Below are positions 1-7,209 of a stretch of DNA of 11,314 bases, piece by piece (the stretch's first letter is position 1; each line of letters starts with the position of its first letter). The position numbers were made by a program, and so were the translations under genes. The DNA lies in the NCBI GenBank assembly GCA_043779285.1, contig JAYWEL010000110.1, positions 1 to 11,314 of the forward strand, read 5' to 3'. The notes beneath the pieces are model-generated. The model saw nothing but the letters and a program-made list of their open reading frames with translations. It had not been told where the DNA came from and made no database searches. The DNA is from MGR-bin208 sp043779285 (GTDB lineage Bacteria > Bacteroidota > Bacteroidia > Chitinophagales > Chitinophagaceae).

Positions 1-318
1 ACCTAATGCTTTGGCATCTTCAAAAAAAACTTCGCCAATATGTAAACCAATGCGAAGTGGAACAGCCGGTTCAGACTTCAAATTTTTTTGTACGGCTAAA
101 GAACAATTAACCGCATCGGTAGCGCTGGAGAAAATACAAAGACTTCCATCGCCATAATAATTTAATATCTGTCCATTAAAATGGGTTACCCATTTTTCAA
201 GCGTAGCATTATAATGTTTGATGACCGCCACTGCTTTTTGCTCATCGGCCTGCATCATAGCCGTGTACCCGACAATGTCGGTAAACATGATGGCGGCGAG
301 CTGGCGGGTTTGCGGCAT
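1..318 (-). CDS. Class III adenylate/guanylate cyclase, N-terminal part (cut by window edge)
   Basis: The 106 visible residues are the start of a class III nucleotidyl cyclase catalytic domain, which makes cAMP or cGMP from the nucleoside triphosphate. The start ATG is at 318-316 and the protein begins MPQTRQLAAIMFTDIVGYT. The FTDIVGY motif carries the first metal-binding Asp (D14), NYYGDGS carries the second (D57), and RIGLHIGEV (about residues 88-96) is the conserved strand that follows. The domain begins almost at residue 1, so there is no N-terminal sensor; in this family any partner domain (TPR, TolB-like or similar) would lie C-terminally, beyond the window. It starts 31 bases after the stop of the ATP-grasp gene on the same strand, so the two are probably co-transcribed. 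Substrate choice (ATP or GTP) cannot be judged because the specificity residues lie outside the window. Confidence 0.9.
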   Translation of the reverse strand, partial: MPQTRQLAAIMFTDIVGYTAMMQADEQKAVAVIKHYNATLEKWVTHFNGQILNYYGDGSLCIFSSATDAVNCSLAVQKNLKSEPAVPLRIGLHIGEVFFEDAKALG

Positions 319-349
319 TTAACTAATTATATATGGTTTTAAAAATAAA

Positions 350-1945
350 TCAGCATTCATTATCCAGTACACTAATTATTTTTTCGTAAAATTCCTTTGC
401 TCTTTCGGGGCTGCTGCCAATACATACAACACCCAGCTTGCCAAATTGCGACAAAGCACCAATCAAATGAAACATCACTCCTTCCTGCGAAGTACCATCG
501 TAATGCAAATCATGAATCATGGCAATATCAATCAGGTCATGTGGCACAAGTCCTTTATATTTTTCACTTTTTAAATTATCCGAACAGAAATAATAACGTA
601 CCAAATTCCCTTTCGATGTGTAATATTTCCCGTCTTTTTCATTATACAAACCATCGGTTAAAAACTGCAGCATCAGGAAAGGATGTGTGGTACCACCTTT
701 CCGAAGATTTATTTCTATTGGATAATGTGCCCACCCCCGTCCGACAGCCTGCCCGACTATGTCATTCAGGCGGGGGTCATCCGGGCAGGTATTATTTTCT
801 TTTACCGAAATAAAATCGATACCAAATCTTCCTAAGATTTTTTTGTCTTTCAAGTTATTGGCAATTTTCCTGCCCAATGTTGCCAAATCAACAGCATACT
901 CATGCGATGCAGGGAAAATAGCACCCTGATAAACCTGGTCCGATTCTCCACCCATAATTTGATCATGTGTAGAAACAATTTCTATTTCACCCAACGGATC
1001 AATTTTACATTGCACGGATGGAGACACTTTCACAAGGGCGTCTATAAATTCTTCCACGATGCCACCCATCATTTCAAATTTTTCTAAAAATTGTTCCATT
1101 GAAAGTTTGGATGCTACAATTTTTAATTTACACTCCAGGTTTTCTATGATCCATTTTTCGAGATCCTCCACTGCATTTTCAGGATACAGAAATATAGCGT
1201 TCCCATCACCACTGAATCCGTCATTTAGTTTTATGACAGCTCTTTTCAATGAGGGTTTCTTTTTCTTTAATTTACAAAGTGACTCGGTGATTTCTTTTAT
1301 TGTTTTCAGGTTTTCGAACCCTTCCGGCATGTGTAAACCGGCCTCCCGGAAAATCTGTCTACTGCCAGATTTTGTTCCCCAAAACAAACTATCGGGGTCG
1401 CAACCATACAATGGAATTCCCAGTTTAACCGAAAGTGTACGTTCCAATTCAGTAACATTGAAACAAGCCATATGTGCTACATGACCATCAGGGATTGTGT
1501 TTTTAATTCGTTCAATAAGTCGTGGCCTTGCTAATATTTTTTCGGTCAATGATTTATGTGAAGCATCATAACAGCTCAATAAATGCAACCTTTTTCTGGC
1601 ATGGTTTCCGGTGATACCGGGTAACAAATGCAGGTAATAGTCGATAATAACCGGATCGATAACCGTACTGCTGACATAAATAACATGCGAACGGGGCATA
1701 CGTAAAAGCATCAGCATGCATAGCAACCTTTCCTCGTAATGCACTATGCCATCTATCTTATCCAGTATCTCCTGGTCAAGCGTTAAGCTGGGTATAACTA
1801 CAATTGTTTTTAATCCGAGTTTATCGGCAAATACCTTTGAATAATCTTTCTGAAAATTATTTCGTAATTGATTAAAATATGCCTTCTCTTTTTCGGAAGA
1901 AAAAGCAGAAATATCATTTAACTTATTTTGAGAATCGGTTAACAT
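350..1945 (-). CDS. PGM1-related ATP-grasp peptide ligase / carboxylate-amine ligase
   Basis: A 531-residue protein that I recognise as a member of the 'peptide ligase PGM1-related' ATP-grasp family, named after the pheganomycin ligase that joins a carboxylate to a peptide amine using ATP. The real substrate here is unknown. An N-terminal pre-ATP-grasp region carries YEERLLCMLMLLRMPRSHV and FNVTELERTLSVKLGIPLYG. The ATP-grasp core follows, with a KLNDGFSGDGNA nucleotide-binding loop near residue 240, a GRFGIDF strand (D377) and EINLRKGGTTHPF (E411 and N413 are the likely metal ligands). The C-terminal part, about 110 residues, matches the family's extension. Residues 386-404 look like an inserted palindromic element in a turn between two core strands (separate entry). 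The start ATG at 1945-1943 has an inverted repeat just upstream. It probably forms an operon with the downstream cyclase. No signal peptide is visible, so it is likely cytoplasmic. Confidence 0.85.
   Translation of the reverse strand: MLTDSQNKLNDISAFSSEKEKAYFNQLRNNFQKDYSKVFADKLGLKTIVVIPSLTLDQEILDKIDGIVHYEERLLCMLMLLRMPRSHVIYVSSTVIDPVIIDYYLHLLPGITGNHARKRLHLLSCYDASHKSLTEKILARPRLIERIKNTIPDGHVAHMACFNVTELERTLSVKLGIPLYGCDPDSLFWGTKSGSRQIFREAGLHMPEGFENLKTIKEITESLCKLKKKKPSLKRAVIKLNDGFSGDGNAIFLYPENAVEDLEKWIIENLECKLKIVASKLSMEQFLEKFEMMGGIVEEFIDALVKVSPSVQCKIDPLGEIEIVSTHDQIMGGESDQVYQGAIFPASHEYAVDLATLGRKIANNLKDKKILGRFGIDFISVKENNTCPDDPRLNDIVGQAVGRGWAHYPIEINLRKGGTTHPFLMLQFLTDGLYNEKDGKYYTSKGNLVRYYFCSDNLKSEKYKGLVPHDLIDIAMIHDLHYDGTSQEGVMFHLIGALSQFGKLGVVCIGSSPERAKEFYEKIISVLDNEC
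734..790. repeat. GC-rich inverted-repeat element inserted in frame in the ATP-grasp gene
   Basis: On the coding (minus) strand this 57-base stretch encodes residues 386-404 (TCPDDPRLNDIVGQ and following). By hand count 39 of 57 bases are G or C, in a gene that is otherwise AT-rich. It contains two inverted repeats that interlock in the order A-B-A'-B': CCTGCCCG at 748-755 with CGGGCAGG at 782-789, and ACCCCCG at 733-739 with CGGGGGT at 771-777. A shorter pair, GCCTG 747-751 with CAGGC 767-771, also exists. Removing it leaves a normal family junction, from SVKENN straight into WAHYPIEINLR. The length is a multiple of three and stop-free. I infer a dispersed palindromic repeat inserted in a surface loop, as described for Rickettsia palindromic elements. 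Exact ends are uncertain by a few bases. Confidence 0.7.
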
Positions 1946-1949
1946 TTAC

Positions 1950-1968
1950 TTTTACATTTAGTGTAAAA
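1950..1968. promoter_or_regulatory. Inverted repeat upstream of the ATP-grasp gene, candidate operator
   Basis: TTTTACA, five bases, then TGTAAAA: a perfect 7-base inverted repeat ending only 4 bases before the ATP-grasp start codon (1945). Upstream of it on the minus strand lies TAGCTTTT, which resembles the Bacteroidota -7 box, so a bound dimeric regulator would sit over the start of transcription. The short spacer and symmetry suit an operator better than a terminator. Which regulator would bind is unknown. Confidence 0.4.
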
Positions 1969-2056
1969 AGCTACTAACAGAGTACCTTAAATGTACTTGA
2001 TTTTATTTGCCTATTTAAGAAATGCTTCCTTTTAATGTTTATGAAACCGAAGCAGA

Positions 2057-3151
2057 TCAGGCATCCTGTCCAATCCAAACGGCTCCGCCAATGCTGTCTT
2101 TTTTTGCACCGGTAACAGAAGCCAGCACATTGTTTTCTTCCCGCCATCTTAAAACACCGATCAATCCCATGATCAAAGCCTCTTTATTATTGATAATGGC
2201 CGGCTCTGGAATTTCGATATGCATATTTATATCTTCCAATTTTTCGCTTAATATTTCAATCAGAAAATGATTGAAGGCCCCACCACCCGTTATTAATATT
2301 TTTGAATTAGATGAATACATGTTCTTTACCGATTCACAAATCTGAAAGCAAATATGTTCAACATAAGTTCTTAATTCATCAACAATGTTTAATCCCATTT
2401 TTTTTATCAACGGATAAACCTGATCCGTTCCAAAATCATTCGCCAATGATTTTGGTGCCGGTTTTTTGTAATATTCTAAACAATTTAGCTGAGTTAATAA
2501 ATCCATATTGACAGTTCCTAACCTGGCCAATTCTCCTCCTTCATCAAATGGCTGGCCTGCATCAGCAGCTAATAAATTCAGCACCCTGTTTGCCGGACAA
2601 ATATCGAAAGCTTGCACATTTCCAATTCCCTCCTGATCATGAAATGCAAGGTTTGCAATTCCTCCCAGATTCAAAAAGCATTGAACTTTGGGGAATAATA
2701 ATTTTTCTCCAATCGGAACGATGGGGGCACCCTGTCCACCCAATGCTATATCCATTGCCCGAAGATCACTGACTACATTTATTCCTGTGGTTGCGGCAAT
2801 AGCAGCTCCATCACCTAATTGGGCCGTCATTTTTTTATCTGGCATATGAAAACTGGTATGCCCATGTGATGCTATTAACTGAATCTGGTATTGCAAATTA
2901 TTTTCTTCAATAAACCGGTTAACCATTTGTCCGGTCAATTCGCCGTATGCTGTATGTAGGAGCTGATACTCTTTTGCCGACAGATAAATGCAATCCCGTA
3001 GTTTTTGCTCCCATACTTTATCATACGAATAACATGCAGATGCTTTAATTTCAAATGCCCATAAACCGGAAGTCTCTTGAAATTCTGCAAAAACAATATC
3101 AAGCCCATCCAAAGAGCTTCCACTCATTAATCCAATTACCCTATAAACCAT
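2057..3151 (-). CDS. anmK: Anhydro-N-acetylmuramic acid kinase
   Basis: A 364-residue AnmK, close to the usual family length. It phosphorylates and opens 1,6-anhydro-N-acetylmuramic acid to MurNAc-6-phosphate in cytoplasmic recycling of cell-wall muropeptides. Visible motifs in order: GLMSGSSLDGLD (residues 7-18, phosphate-binding loop of the ASKHA fold), SHGHTSFH (95-102), GDGAAIA (113-119), GGQGAPIVP (138-146), NLGGIANL (161-168), FDICPANRVLN (182-192), PFDEGGELAR (201-210) and a late ITGGGAFN nucleotide-binding motif. D183 aligns with the catalytic Asp of the E. coli enzyme; FDICPAN replaces the proteobacterial FDTGPGN, which I believe is usual in this phylum. It is separated by 111 bases from the ATP-grasp gene downstream and is divergent from upp. 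Confidence 0.95.
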   Translation of the reverse strand: MVYRVIGLMSGSSLDGLDIVFAEFQETSGLWAFEIKASACYSYDKVWEQKLRDCIYLSAKEYQLLHTAYGELTGQMVNRFIEENNLQYQIQLIASHGHTSFHMPDKKMTAQLGDGAAIAATTGINVVSDLRAMDIALGGQGAPIVPIGEKLLFPKVQCFLNLGGIANLAFHDQEGIGNVQAFDICPANRVLNLLAADAGQPFDEGGELARLGTVNMDLLTQLNCLEYYKKPAPKSLANDFGTDQVYPLIKKMGLNIVDELRTYVEHICFQICESVKNMYSSNSKILITGGGAFNHFLIEILSEKLEDINMHIEIPEPAIINNKEALIMGLIGVLRWREENNVLASVTGAKKDSIGGAVWIGQDA

Positions 3152-3176
3152 GCTAATAATTATGTTTTAATACAAT

Positions 3177-3196
3177 AGGCTTCTAAAAAAAAGCCT
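3177..3196. other. Small inverted repeat in the anmK leader
   Basis: AGGCTT and AAGCCT flank an 8-base A-rich loop. On the minus strand it falls between the candidate anmK -7 box (3241-3234) and the anmK start (3151), so it would be in the 5' untranslated leader. Its role is not evident; stem length is only 6 bases. Confidence 0.3.
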
Positions 3197-3201
3197 TGTG
3201 T

Positions 3202-3232
3202 TTTAGTTATACATTTTTTAAAGTTAGATTTG
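3202..3232 (+). promoter_or_regulatory. Candidate Bacteroidota-type promoter of upp
   Basis: TAGATTTG at 3225-3232 matches the -7 consensus TAnnTTTG exactly. TTTA at 3202-3205, 19 bases upstream, is a near match to the -33 TTTG element at the expected spacing. Transcription would start around 3239-3240, giving a leader of about 50 bases before the upp ATG at 3292. Confidence 0.5.
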
Positions 3233-3233
3233 T

Positions 3234-3241
3234 CAAAAATA
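3234..3241 (-). promoter_or_regulatory. Candidate -7 box for anmK
   Basis: Read on the minus strand this is TATTTTTG, fitting TAnnTTTG. It lies one base from the upp -7 box on the other strand, so the two divergent promoters would face and overlap each other. No convincing -33 element was seen at the expected distance, so this is tentative. Confidence 0.3.
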
Positions 3242-3291
3242 GTTTTATCTCCCGGCAGAAAAACAGATTTTTTTATTTTAAAAATTCAGCC

Positions 3292-3942
3292 ATGGTTGTC
3301 AATTTAAGCGAAGAACATAGCCTGATCAGTAATTGGGTTAGTGAATTAAGGGATGTAGAAATGCAGAAAGATCGTATGCGTTTTCGTCGTAACCTGGAAC
3401 GAATCGGTGAGGTTATCGCTTATGAAATCAGTAAGACATTGCCTTTCGAAGAGGTAGATATCCAAACTCCCATGGGTATTTCGGTTTCCAAAGTCATGAA
3501 GGAACAACCGGTTTTAGCAACCATTCTCCGTGCTGGTCTTCCACTTCATCAGGGTTTATTAAATTATTTTGACAAAGCAGATAATGCGTTTATATCCGCT
3601 TACCGCAAACATAATAAGGACGGATCTTTCGAGATCAGCCTCGATTATATTTCCTGCCCCGAAATTGAAAACAGGATTCTGATTATTTCAGACCCCATGC
3701 TGGCAACAGGTTCTTCCTTAGTGAAAACCATTCATTATTTAAAAGAAGAAGGCAGACCAAAAGAAATTCATATTGTTGTTGCCATTGCCTGCACCGTTGG
3801 CATTGAGTATGTAAAAAGAGAAGCACCCAATGTGACTATCTGGTGTGGCGATATTGATGATGAACTAACTGCTAAAGGCTATATTGTTCCCGGATTGGGC
3901 GACGCCGGCGACTTGGCTTATGGAACTAAAATTCAAATGTAA
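3292..3942 (+). CDS. upp: Uracil phosphoribosyltransferase
   Basis: A 216-residue uracil phosphoribosyltransferase, converting uracil and PRPP to UMP in pyrimidine salvage. The ATG at 3292 is chosen because the protein then begins MVVNLSEEHSLI, matching family length; the frame extends 32 codons further upstream but that stretch contains the candidate promoter and is not protein-like. Key motifs: ATILRAGLPLHQG (residues 76-88), the PRPP-binding loop ILIISDPMLATGSS (129-142) and the C-terminal uracil-binding stretch YIVPGLGDAGDLAYG (197-211). There is no Shine-Dalgarno sequence, as usual in this phylum. It is divergent from anmK and followed 95 bases later by porP/sprF, which seems to have its own promoter. 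Confidence 0.95.
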   Translation: MVVNLSEEHSLISNWVSELRDVEMQKDRMRFRRNLERIGEVIAYEISKTLPFEEVDIQTPMGISVSKVMKEQPVLATILRAGLPLHQGLLNYFDKADNAFISAYRKHNKDGSFEISLDYISCPEIENRILIISDPMLATGSSLVKTIHYLKEEGRPKEIHIVVAIACTVGIEYVKREAPNVTIWCGDIDDELTAKGYIVPGLGDAGDLAYGTKIQM

Positions 3943-4004
3943 ATTTATCCCTGCATTTATTCTTTCTGTTTCATGAAATTTAGATTAACTTTTTCAGGAA
4001 CAGT

Positions 4005-4012
4005 TAATTTTG
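4005..4012 (+). promoter_or_regulatory. Candidate -7 box upstream of porP/sprF
   Basis: TAATTTTG fits TAnnTTTG exactly and lies 25 bases before the TTG start of the porP/sprF-like gene. No clear -33 TTTG is present at the right spacing. If used, the leader would be about 19 bases, and the gene would be transcribed independently of upp. Confidence 0.4.
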
Positions 4013-4037
4013 TAATTTACTAAGCTCAAATCATTGT

Positions 4038-5054
4038 TTGAAAAAGTTATTTTTCACATTTTTATTTTTATTTGCTTGCATGCTAAATGTACAGGCACAG
4101 GATCCTAATTTTTCACAATTCTTTGCTTCCCCATTAACATTGAATCCGGCATTGACCGGAAAATTTGACGGCGTTTACCGGGTTGCCGGAAATTACCGAA
4201 ATCAATGGCCTACCATAAATAATGCATTTACAACCACCACAGCATCGGTAGATATGGGTATATTAAAAAAGCAGATTCCGGAGTATGATCAGTTTGGGAT
4301 TGGATTTATGGGATTTTCTGATAAAAGTGGAAACGGTGTGTTACAAAACAATGCAGCCGCATTTTCTTTTTCCTATCATAAATCATTAGACGAAGATGGA
4401 TATCATCAGATTGGTGCCGGTTTTCAAACCGGTTTTATGAATAAAAGACTGGATATTAATAATGTTGTTTTTGAAGATCAATTAACAACGAATGGTTTTA
4501 CCGGTGTAACTAGTGAACTATTTACAAAAGATCAATTGAACATTAAATATGTTGATGTAAATACAGGTATATTTTATAATGGCAGCACTAATGGATTCAA
4601 TAATTTCTATTTAGGTGCTTCTATATATCATATCAACAGACCCAAAGAAACTTTTCAGGGTGCTCAATATCTTTTAGACCCACGTACTACGTTTCAAGCT
4701 GGAGGAAGAATTCCCATTGCCGGAATAAAAAATTATTTACACTTCAGTGCCAGTCAAAGTATACAAGCGAATGCCAGAAATACGTCAATCGGTGCAGCGT
4801 ATTCTTTGAATACAAATGGAGATGAGTTCTATCCCGTTAATTTATATGCGGGTGCATGGTATCGTATTGGAGATGCGCTTATACCATATATCGGGTTGGA
4901 GTTTGGCGAATTTCATTTGGGTGCAACATATGATATAAACCTATCGGGATTAAAACCCGGCTCGAACACAAGAGGGGGTGCAGAAATTTCGCTTATCTAC
5001 ATAAAAAAACAAGTAGATCCAAGTGCCAAAAAACTGAATTGCCCTAAATTCTGA
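4038..5054 (+). CDS. PorP/SprF family type IX secretion membrane protein
   Basis: A 338-residue member of the PorP/SprF family, outer-membrane beta-barrel proteins linked to the type IX secretion system and often to gliding adhesins in Bacteroidota. The start is a TTG at 4038: it yields a textbook signal peptide (MKKLFFTFLFLFACMLNVQA, cleavage likely after A20), whereas the next ATG would remove most of it. The mature N-terminus QDPNFSQFFASPLTLNPALTG is the family hallmark (QDPHFSQF-SPL-LNPA-TG). The rest alternates short strands with glycine and aromatic residues, as expected of a barrel. Family members often sit after a large adhesin or PKD-repeat gene; here the upstream neighbour is upp, so it is an orphan copy. 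The exact client is unknown. Its stop is 5 bases from the end of the convergent transporter gene. Confidence 0.9.
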   Translation: MKKLFFTFLFLFACMLNVQAQDPNFSQFFASPLTLNPALTGKFDGVYRVAGNYRNQWPTINNAFTTTTASVDMGILKKQIPEYDQFGIGFMGFSDKSGNGVLQNNAAAFSFSYHKSLDEDGYHQIGAGFQTGFMNKRLDINNVVFEDQLTTNGFTGVTSELFTKDQLNIKYVDVNTGIFYNGSTNGFNNFYLGASIYHINRPKETFQGAQYLLDPRTTFQAGGRIPIAGIKNYLHFSASQSIQANARNTSIGAAYSLNTNGDEFYPVNLYAGAWYRIGDALIPYIGLEFGEFHLGATYDINLSGLKPGSNTRGGAEISLIYIKKQVDPSAKKLNCPKF

Positions 5055-5059
5055 CAATT

Positions 5060-6511
5060 TTATTTGCCAATATTCCCAATTAAAAGTGGAATCAAAAACC
5101 AACTGAATAAGGTTATTAAGATGATAGAAATCATATTCATAATAAACCCTGTTTTAGTCATATGATGCAAGCGAATCATTCCACTTGAAAAAACAATGGC
5201 ATTTGGTGGTGTACCCATGGGTAACATGCTGGCACAACTTGCAGCAAGTGTCATTGGAATGCCTAACATCAATGGATTCATCCCCAATGCATCTGCCAGG
5301 CCAGCAATGACCGGAGCAAAAACAATCACCTGAGCTACATTACTCATCAGTTCACTTAAGAAAACCGAGATGACCGTAATTGCAAAAATAAGTAACAACC
5401 CATTGCTCGAAAACTGAGCAAGCCATTGTCCGAGTTGCTCTATTAATCCGGCATTTTCCAACGCCTGAGCCAACGTGATGCCGCCACCAAATAAAACAAG
5501 AATTCCCCAGGCCATATTTTTTGTATCTGTCCAGTCTAACAGTACCGAACCTTTGCTGTCTTTCATTCCGGATGGTATGATAAAAAGTGCTAGAGCACCA
5601 ATCATAGCAATGATCGAATCATCCAGTTTTATAATGCCCGTTTGATTGATGATTGATTTGGTTATCCATAAAAAGGCAGTTGATAAAAATACAATCAACA
5701 CTCTTTTTTCTGCTATTGAAAGAGGACCTAGTTGATTAATCTCATCATGAATTAATTTGCTGGTTGCATCACTTTTCTTGATATGATTTGGATAAAGTAA
5801 CCTGGTCATTACCCAATAAAGGCTAAACATTAAAAGTATTGCAATGGGCATACACAGCAGCATCCAGTCTATAAAATCAATGGCATGGTTATACTTTTTT
5901 TCGATAAAACCAACAAACGCAACATTGGGTGGTGTACCAATAATTGTTGCAATACCACCAAAGTTTGCCGCGTAAGCAATTGCCATCAATAAAGTGATTG
6001 AAAAGTTTTGAATATTCCCGCCAATATTATTGTTGTCTTTCATTACATGAATGACAGAAAGGGCAATTGGAAACATCATCATAGTGGTAGCTGTATTACT
6101 TAACCACATACTCAAAAGTCCGGATGCCAGAATAAACCCTAATACAATTCTATTTCCACTGGTACCGGTAAGCCTTACAATATTTAATGCAATGCGTTTA
6201 TGCAGGTTCCATTTCTCAATAGCAAGGCCAATCATAAACCCTCCCATAAAAAGGAAAATGATTGGATGGGCATATGGTGATGCCGTTTCTTCAATGCTGG
6301 CAATCTTTAATAGTGGAAAAAGAATGATAGGTAAAAGAGCCACTGCAGGTAATGGCATAGCCTCAGTAACCCACCAAGAGACCATTAATATAGCAATAGA
6401 CAATACTTTGCAGGCATGTTCATTTAACCCTAAAGGGTTTAAATAATAAAATAGGATTGCTATAATTGCTCCGCCAATTAATGAAACTACACGTAGGTTT
6501 TTTTGCAACAT
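5060..6511 (-). CDS. SLC13/DASS family sodium-coupled anion symporter
   Basis: A 483-residue inner-membrane transporter of the divalent anion:Na+ symporter (SLC13, INDY-type) family, which takes up di- or tricarboxylates or sulfate with sodium. It is hydrophobic throughout. The two diagnostic substrate/sodium-binding signatures of the inverted repeats are visible: SNT at residues 138-140 (MWLSNTATTMMMFP) and SNV at 390-392 (ELMSNVAQVIVFAPV), each followed by a GTPPN loop (IIGTPPNVAF and PMGTPPNAIVF). The early WWVTEAMPLPAVALLP is also characteristic. Dicarboxylate (succinate/malate) is the likeliest substrate class, but the sequence alone does not settle it. It starts 25 bases after the stop of the DNA glycosylase gene on the same strand, suggesting co-transcription without an obvious functional link. 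Confidence 0.9.
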   Translation of the reverse strand: MLQKNLRVVSLIGGAIIAILFYYLNPLGLNEHACKVLSIAILMVSWWVTEAMPLPAVALLPIILFPLLKIASIEETASPYAHPIIFLFMGGFMIGLAIEKWNLHKRIALNIVRLTGTSGNRIVLGFILASGLLSMWLSNTATTMMMFPIALSVIHVMKDNNNIGGNIQNFSITLLMAIAYAANFGGIATIIGTPPNVAFVGFIEKKYNHAIDFIDWMLLCMPIAILLMFSLYWVMTRLLYPNHIKKSDATSKLIHDEINQLGPLSIAEKRVLIVFLSTAFLWITKSIINQTGIIKLDDSIIAMIGALALFIIPSGMKDSKGSVLLDWTDTKNMAWGILVLFGGGITLAQALENAGLIEQLGQWLAQFSSNGLLLIFAITVISVFLSELMSNVAQVIVFAPVIAGLADALGMNPLMLGIPMTLAASCASMLPMGTPPNAIVFSSGMIRLHHMTKTGFIMNMISIILITLFSWFLIPLLIGNIGK

Positions 6512-6536
6512 TCTATACGAATTATATTAACTGATT

Positions 6537-7142
6537 TTATCTGGGACTCGAACTTACAAAAGGATTTCCTTTTACAAAATAACGATACGGTTGCAAACTG
6601 TCTTCTCCTGCACTGGTCATTCCAATTCTGGTCGATTGGCAAATAAGTGATTCATCAACATGAAACCCATCATCCGCAATATAAACTGATTCACTATTCA
6701 GGAATTCACCATCTTGTTGCAAAGTCAAACCCATGGCCTTACTCAAATTACCAGGGCCACTGGTCAGTTTATTTGTAAAGGAATTCAAACCTCTACGTTT
6801 CATCATGGTTTCAATTCCTTCTAACGGTTCAATAGCTCGTATTAATATGGCATGAGGAATTCCTTCCTCATTTGTTATAACATTAAACATATCATGCATA
6901 CCATAACAAATATACATATAAGCTTTACCCGCCTCGGCATACATCATTTCATTTCGCTTGGTTCGTTTTCCATTGTATGCATGGGATGCTCGGTCGATGA
7001 TTCCGTTATAAGCTTCCAGTTCAACGATTCTGCCGGCTGTTCTTATTCCATCGATATTTGTTACCATAATTTTACCGATCAATTCAACGGAGATTTGAAA
7101 AATATTTTCTCTTCTGTAAAAATTTAATGAAAGTTTATTCAT
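6537..7142 (-). CDS. DNA-3-methyladenine glycosylase (AAG/MPG family)
   Basis: A 201-residue base-excision repair enzyme of the AAG/MPG family, which removes 3-methyladenine, hypoxanthine and other damaged purines. The core matches human AAG: GRIVELEAYNG aligns with GRIVETEAYLG, placing the catalytic Glu at E43 and the intercalating-pocket Tyr at Y45; RASHAYNGKRTKRNEMMY supplies the pocket His (H54); YMYICYGMHDMFNVIT and ILIRAIEPLEGIETM follow; and TSGPGNLSKAMGL is the conserved C-terminal stretch. Length is normal for the bacterial form. It is divergent from the EI24-like gene across a 67-base spacer and precedes the SLC13 transporter on the same strand. Confidence 0.95.
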   Translation of the reverse strand: MNKLSLNFYRRENIFQISVELIGKIMVTNIDGIRTAGRIVELEAYNGIIDRASHAYNGKRTKRNEMMYAEAGKAYMYICYGMHDMFNVITNEEGIPHAILIRAIEPLEGIETMMKRRGLNSFTNKLTSGPGNLSKAMGLTLQQDGEFLNSESVYIADDGFHVDESLICQSTRIGMTSAGEDSLQPYRYFVKGNPFVSSSPR

Positions 7143-7158
7143 AACATTGAAAATTCCA

Positions 7159-7177
7159 GAATCATTGAAAGTGATTC
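7159..7177. promoter_or_regulatory. Inverted repeat in the divergent glycosylase/EI24 intergenic region
   Basis: GAATCA, seven bases, TGATTC. It sits in the middle of the 67-base gap between two divergent genes, between a candidate minus-strand -7 box and the glycosylase start, so it could be an operator or a leader hairpin. With 6-base arms in AT-rich DNA, chance is not excluded. Confidence 0.3.
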
Positions 7178-7197
7178 GAATGAAATATATTTAACCC

Positions 7198-7205
7198 CAA
7201 ATGTA
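7198..7205 (-). promoter_or_regulatory. Candidate -7 box for the DNA glycosylase operon
   Basis: Reads TACATTTG on the minus strand, an exact fit to TAnnTTTG. Transcription would begin near 7191, giving a leader of about 49 bases before the glycosylase ATG at 7142. No matching -33 element was recognised. Confidence 0.35.
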
Positions 7206-7209
7206 AGTT

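Noticed and set aside
397..1484. Plus-strand open frames opposite the ATP-grasp gene (397-813, 902-1087, 1059-1484)
   Set aside because: They are antisense shadows of a recognised gene with no protein-family features.
3196..3291. Upstream extension of the upp frame by 32 codons
   Set aside because: The extension covers the candidate promoter and an A/T-rich leader, and the ATG at 3292 gives the normal family N-terminus and length.
6541..6556. GTTCGAGTCCCAGAT on the minus strand, resembling a tRNA T-arm or attachment site
   Set aside because: It encodes the last residues of the DNA glycosylase (SSSPR and stop), has no T-stem partner and no tRNA body around it.
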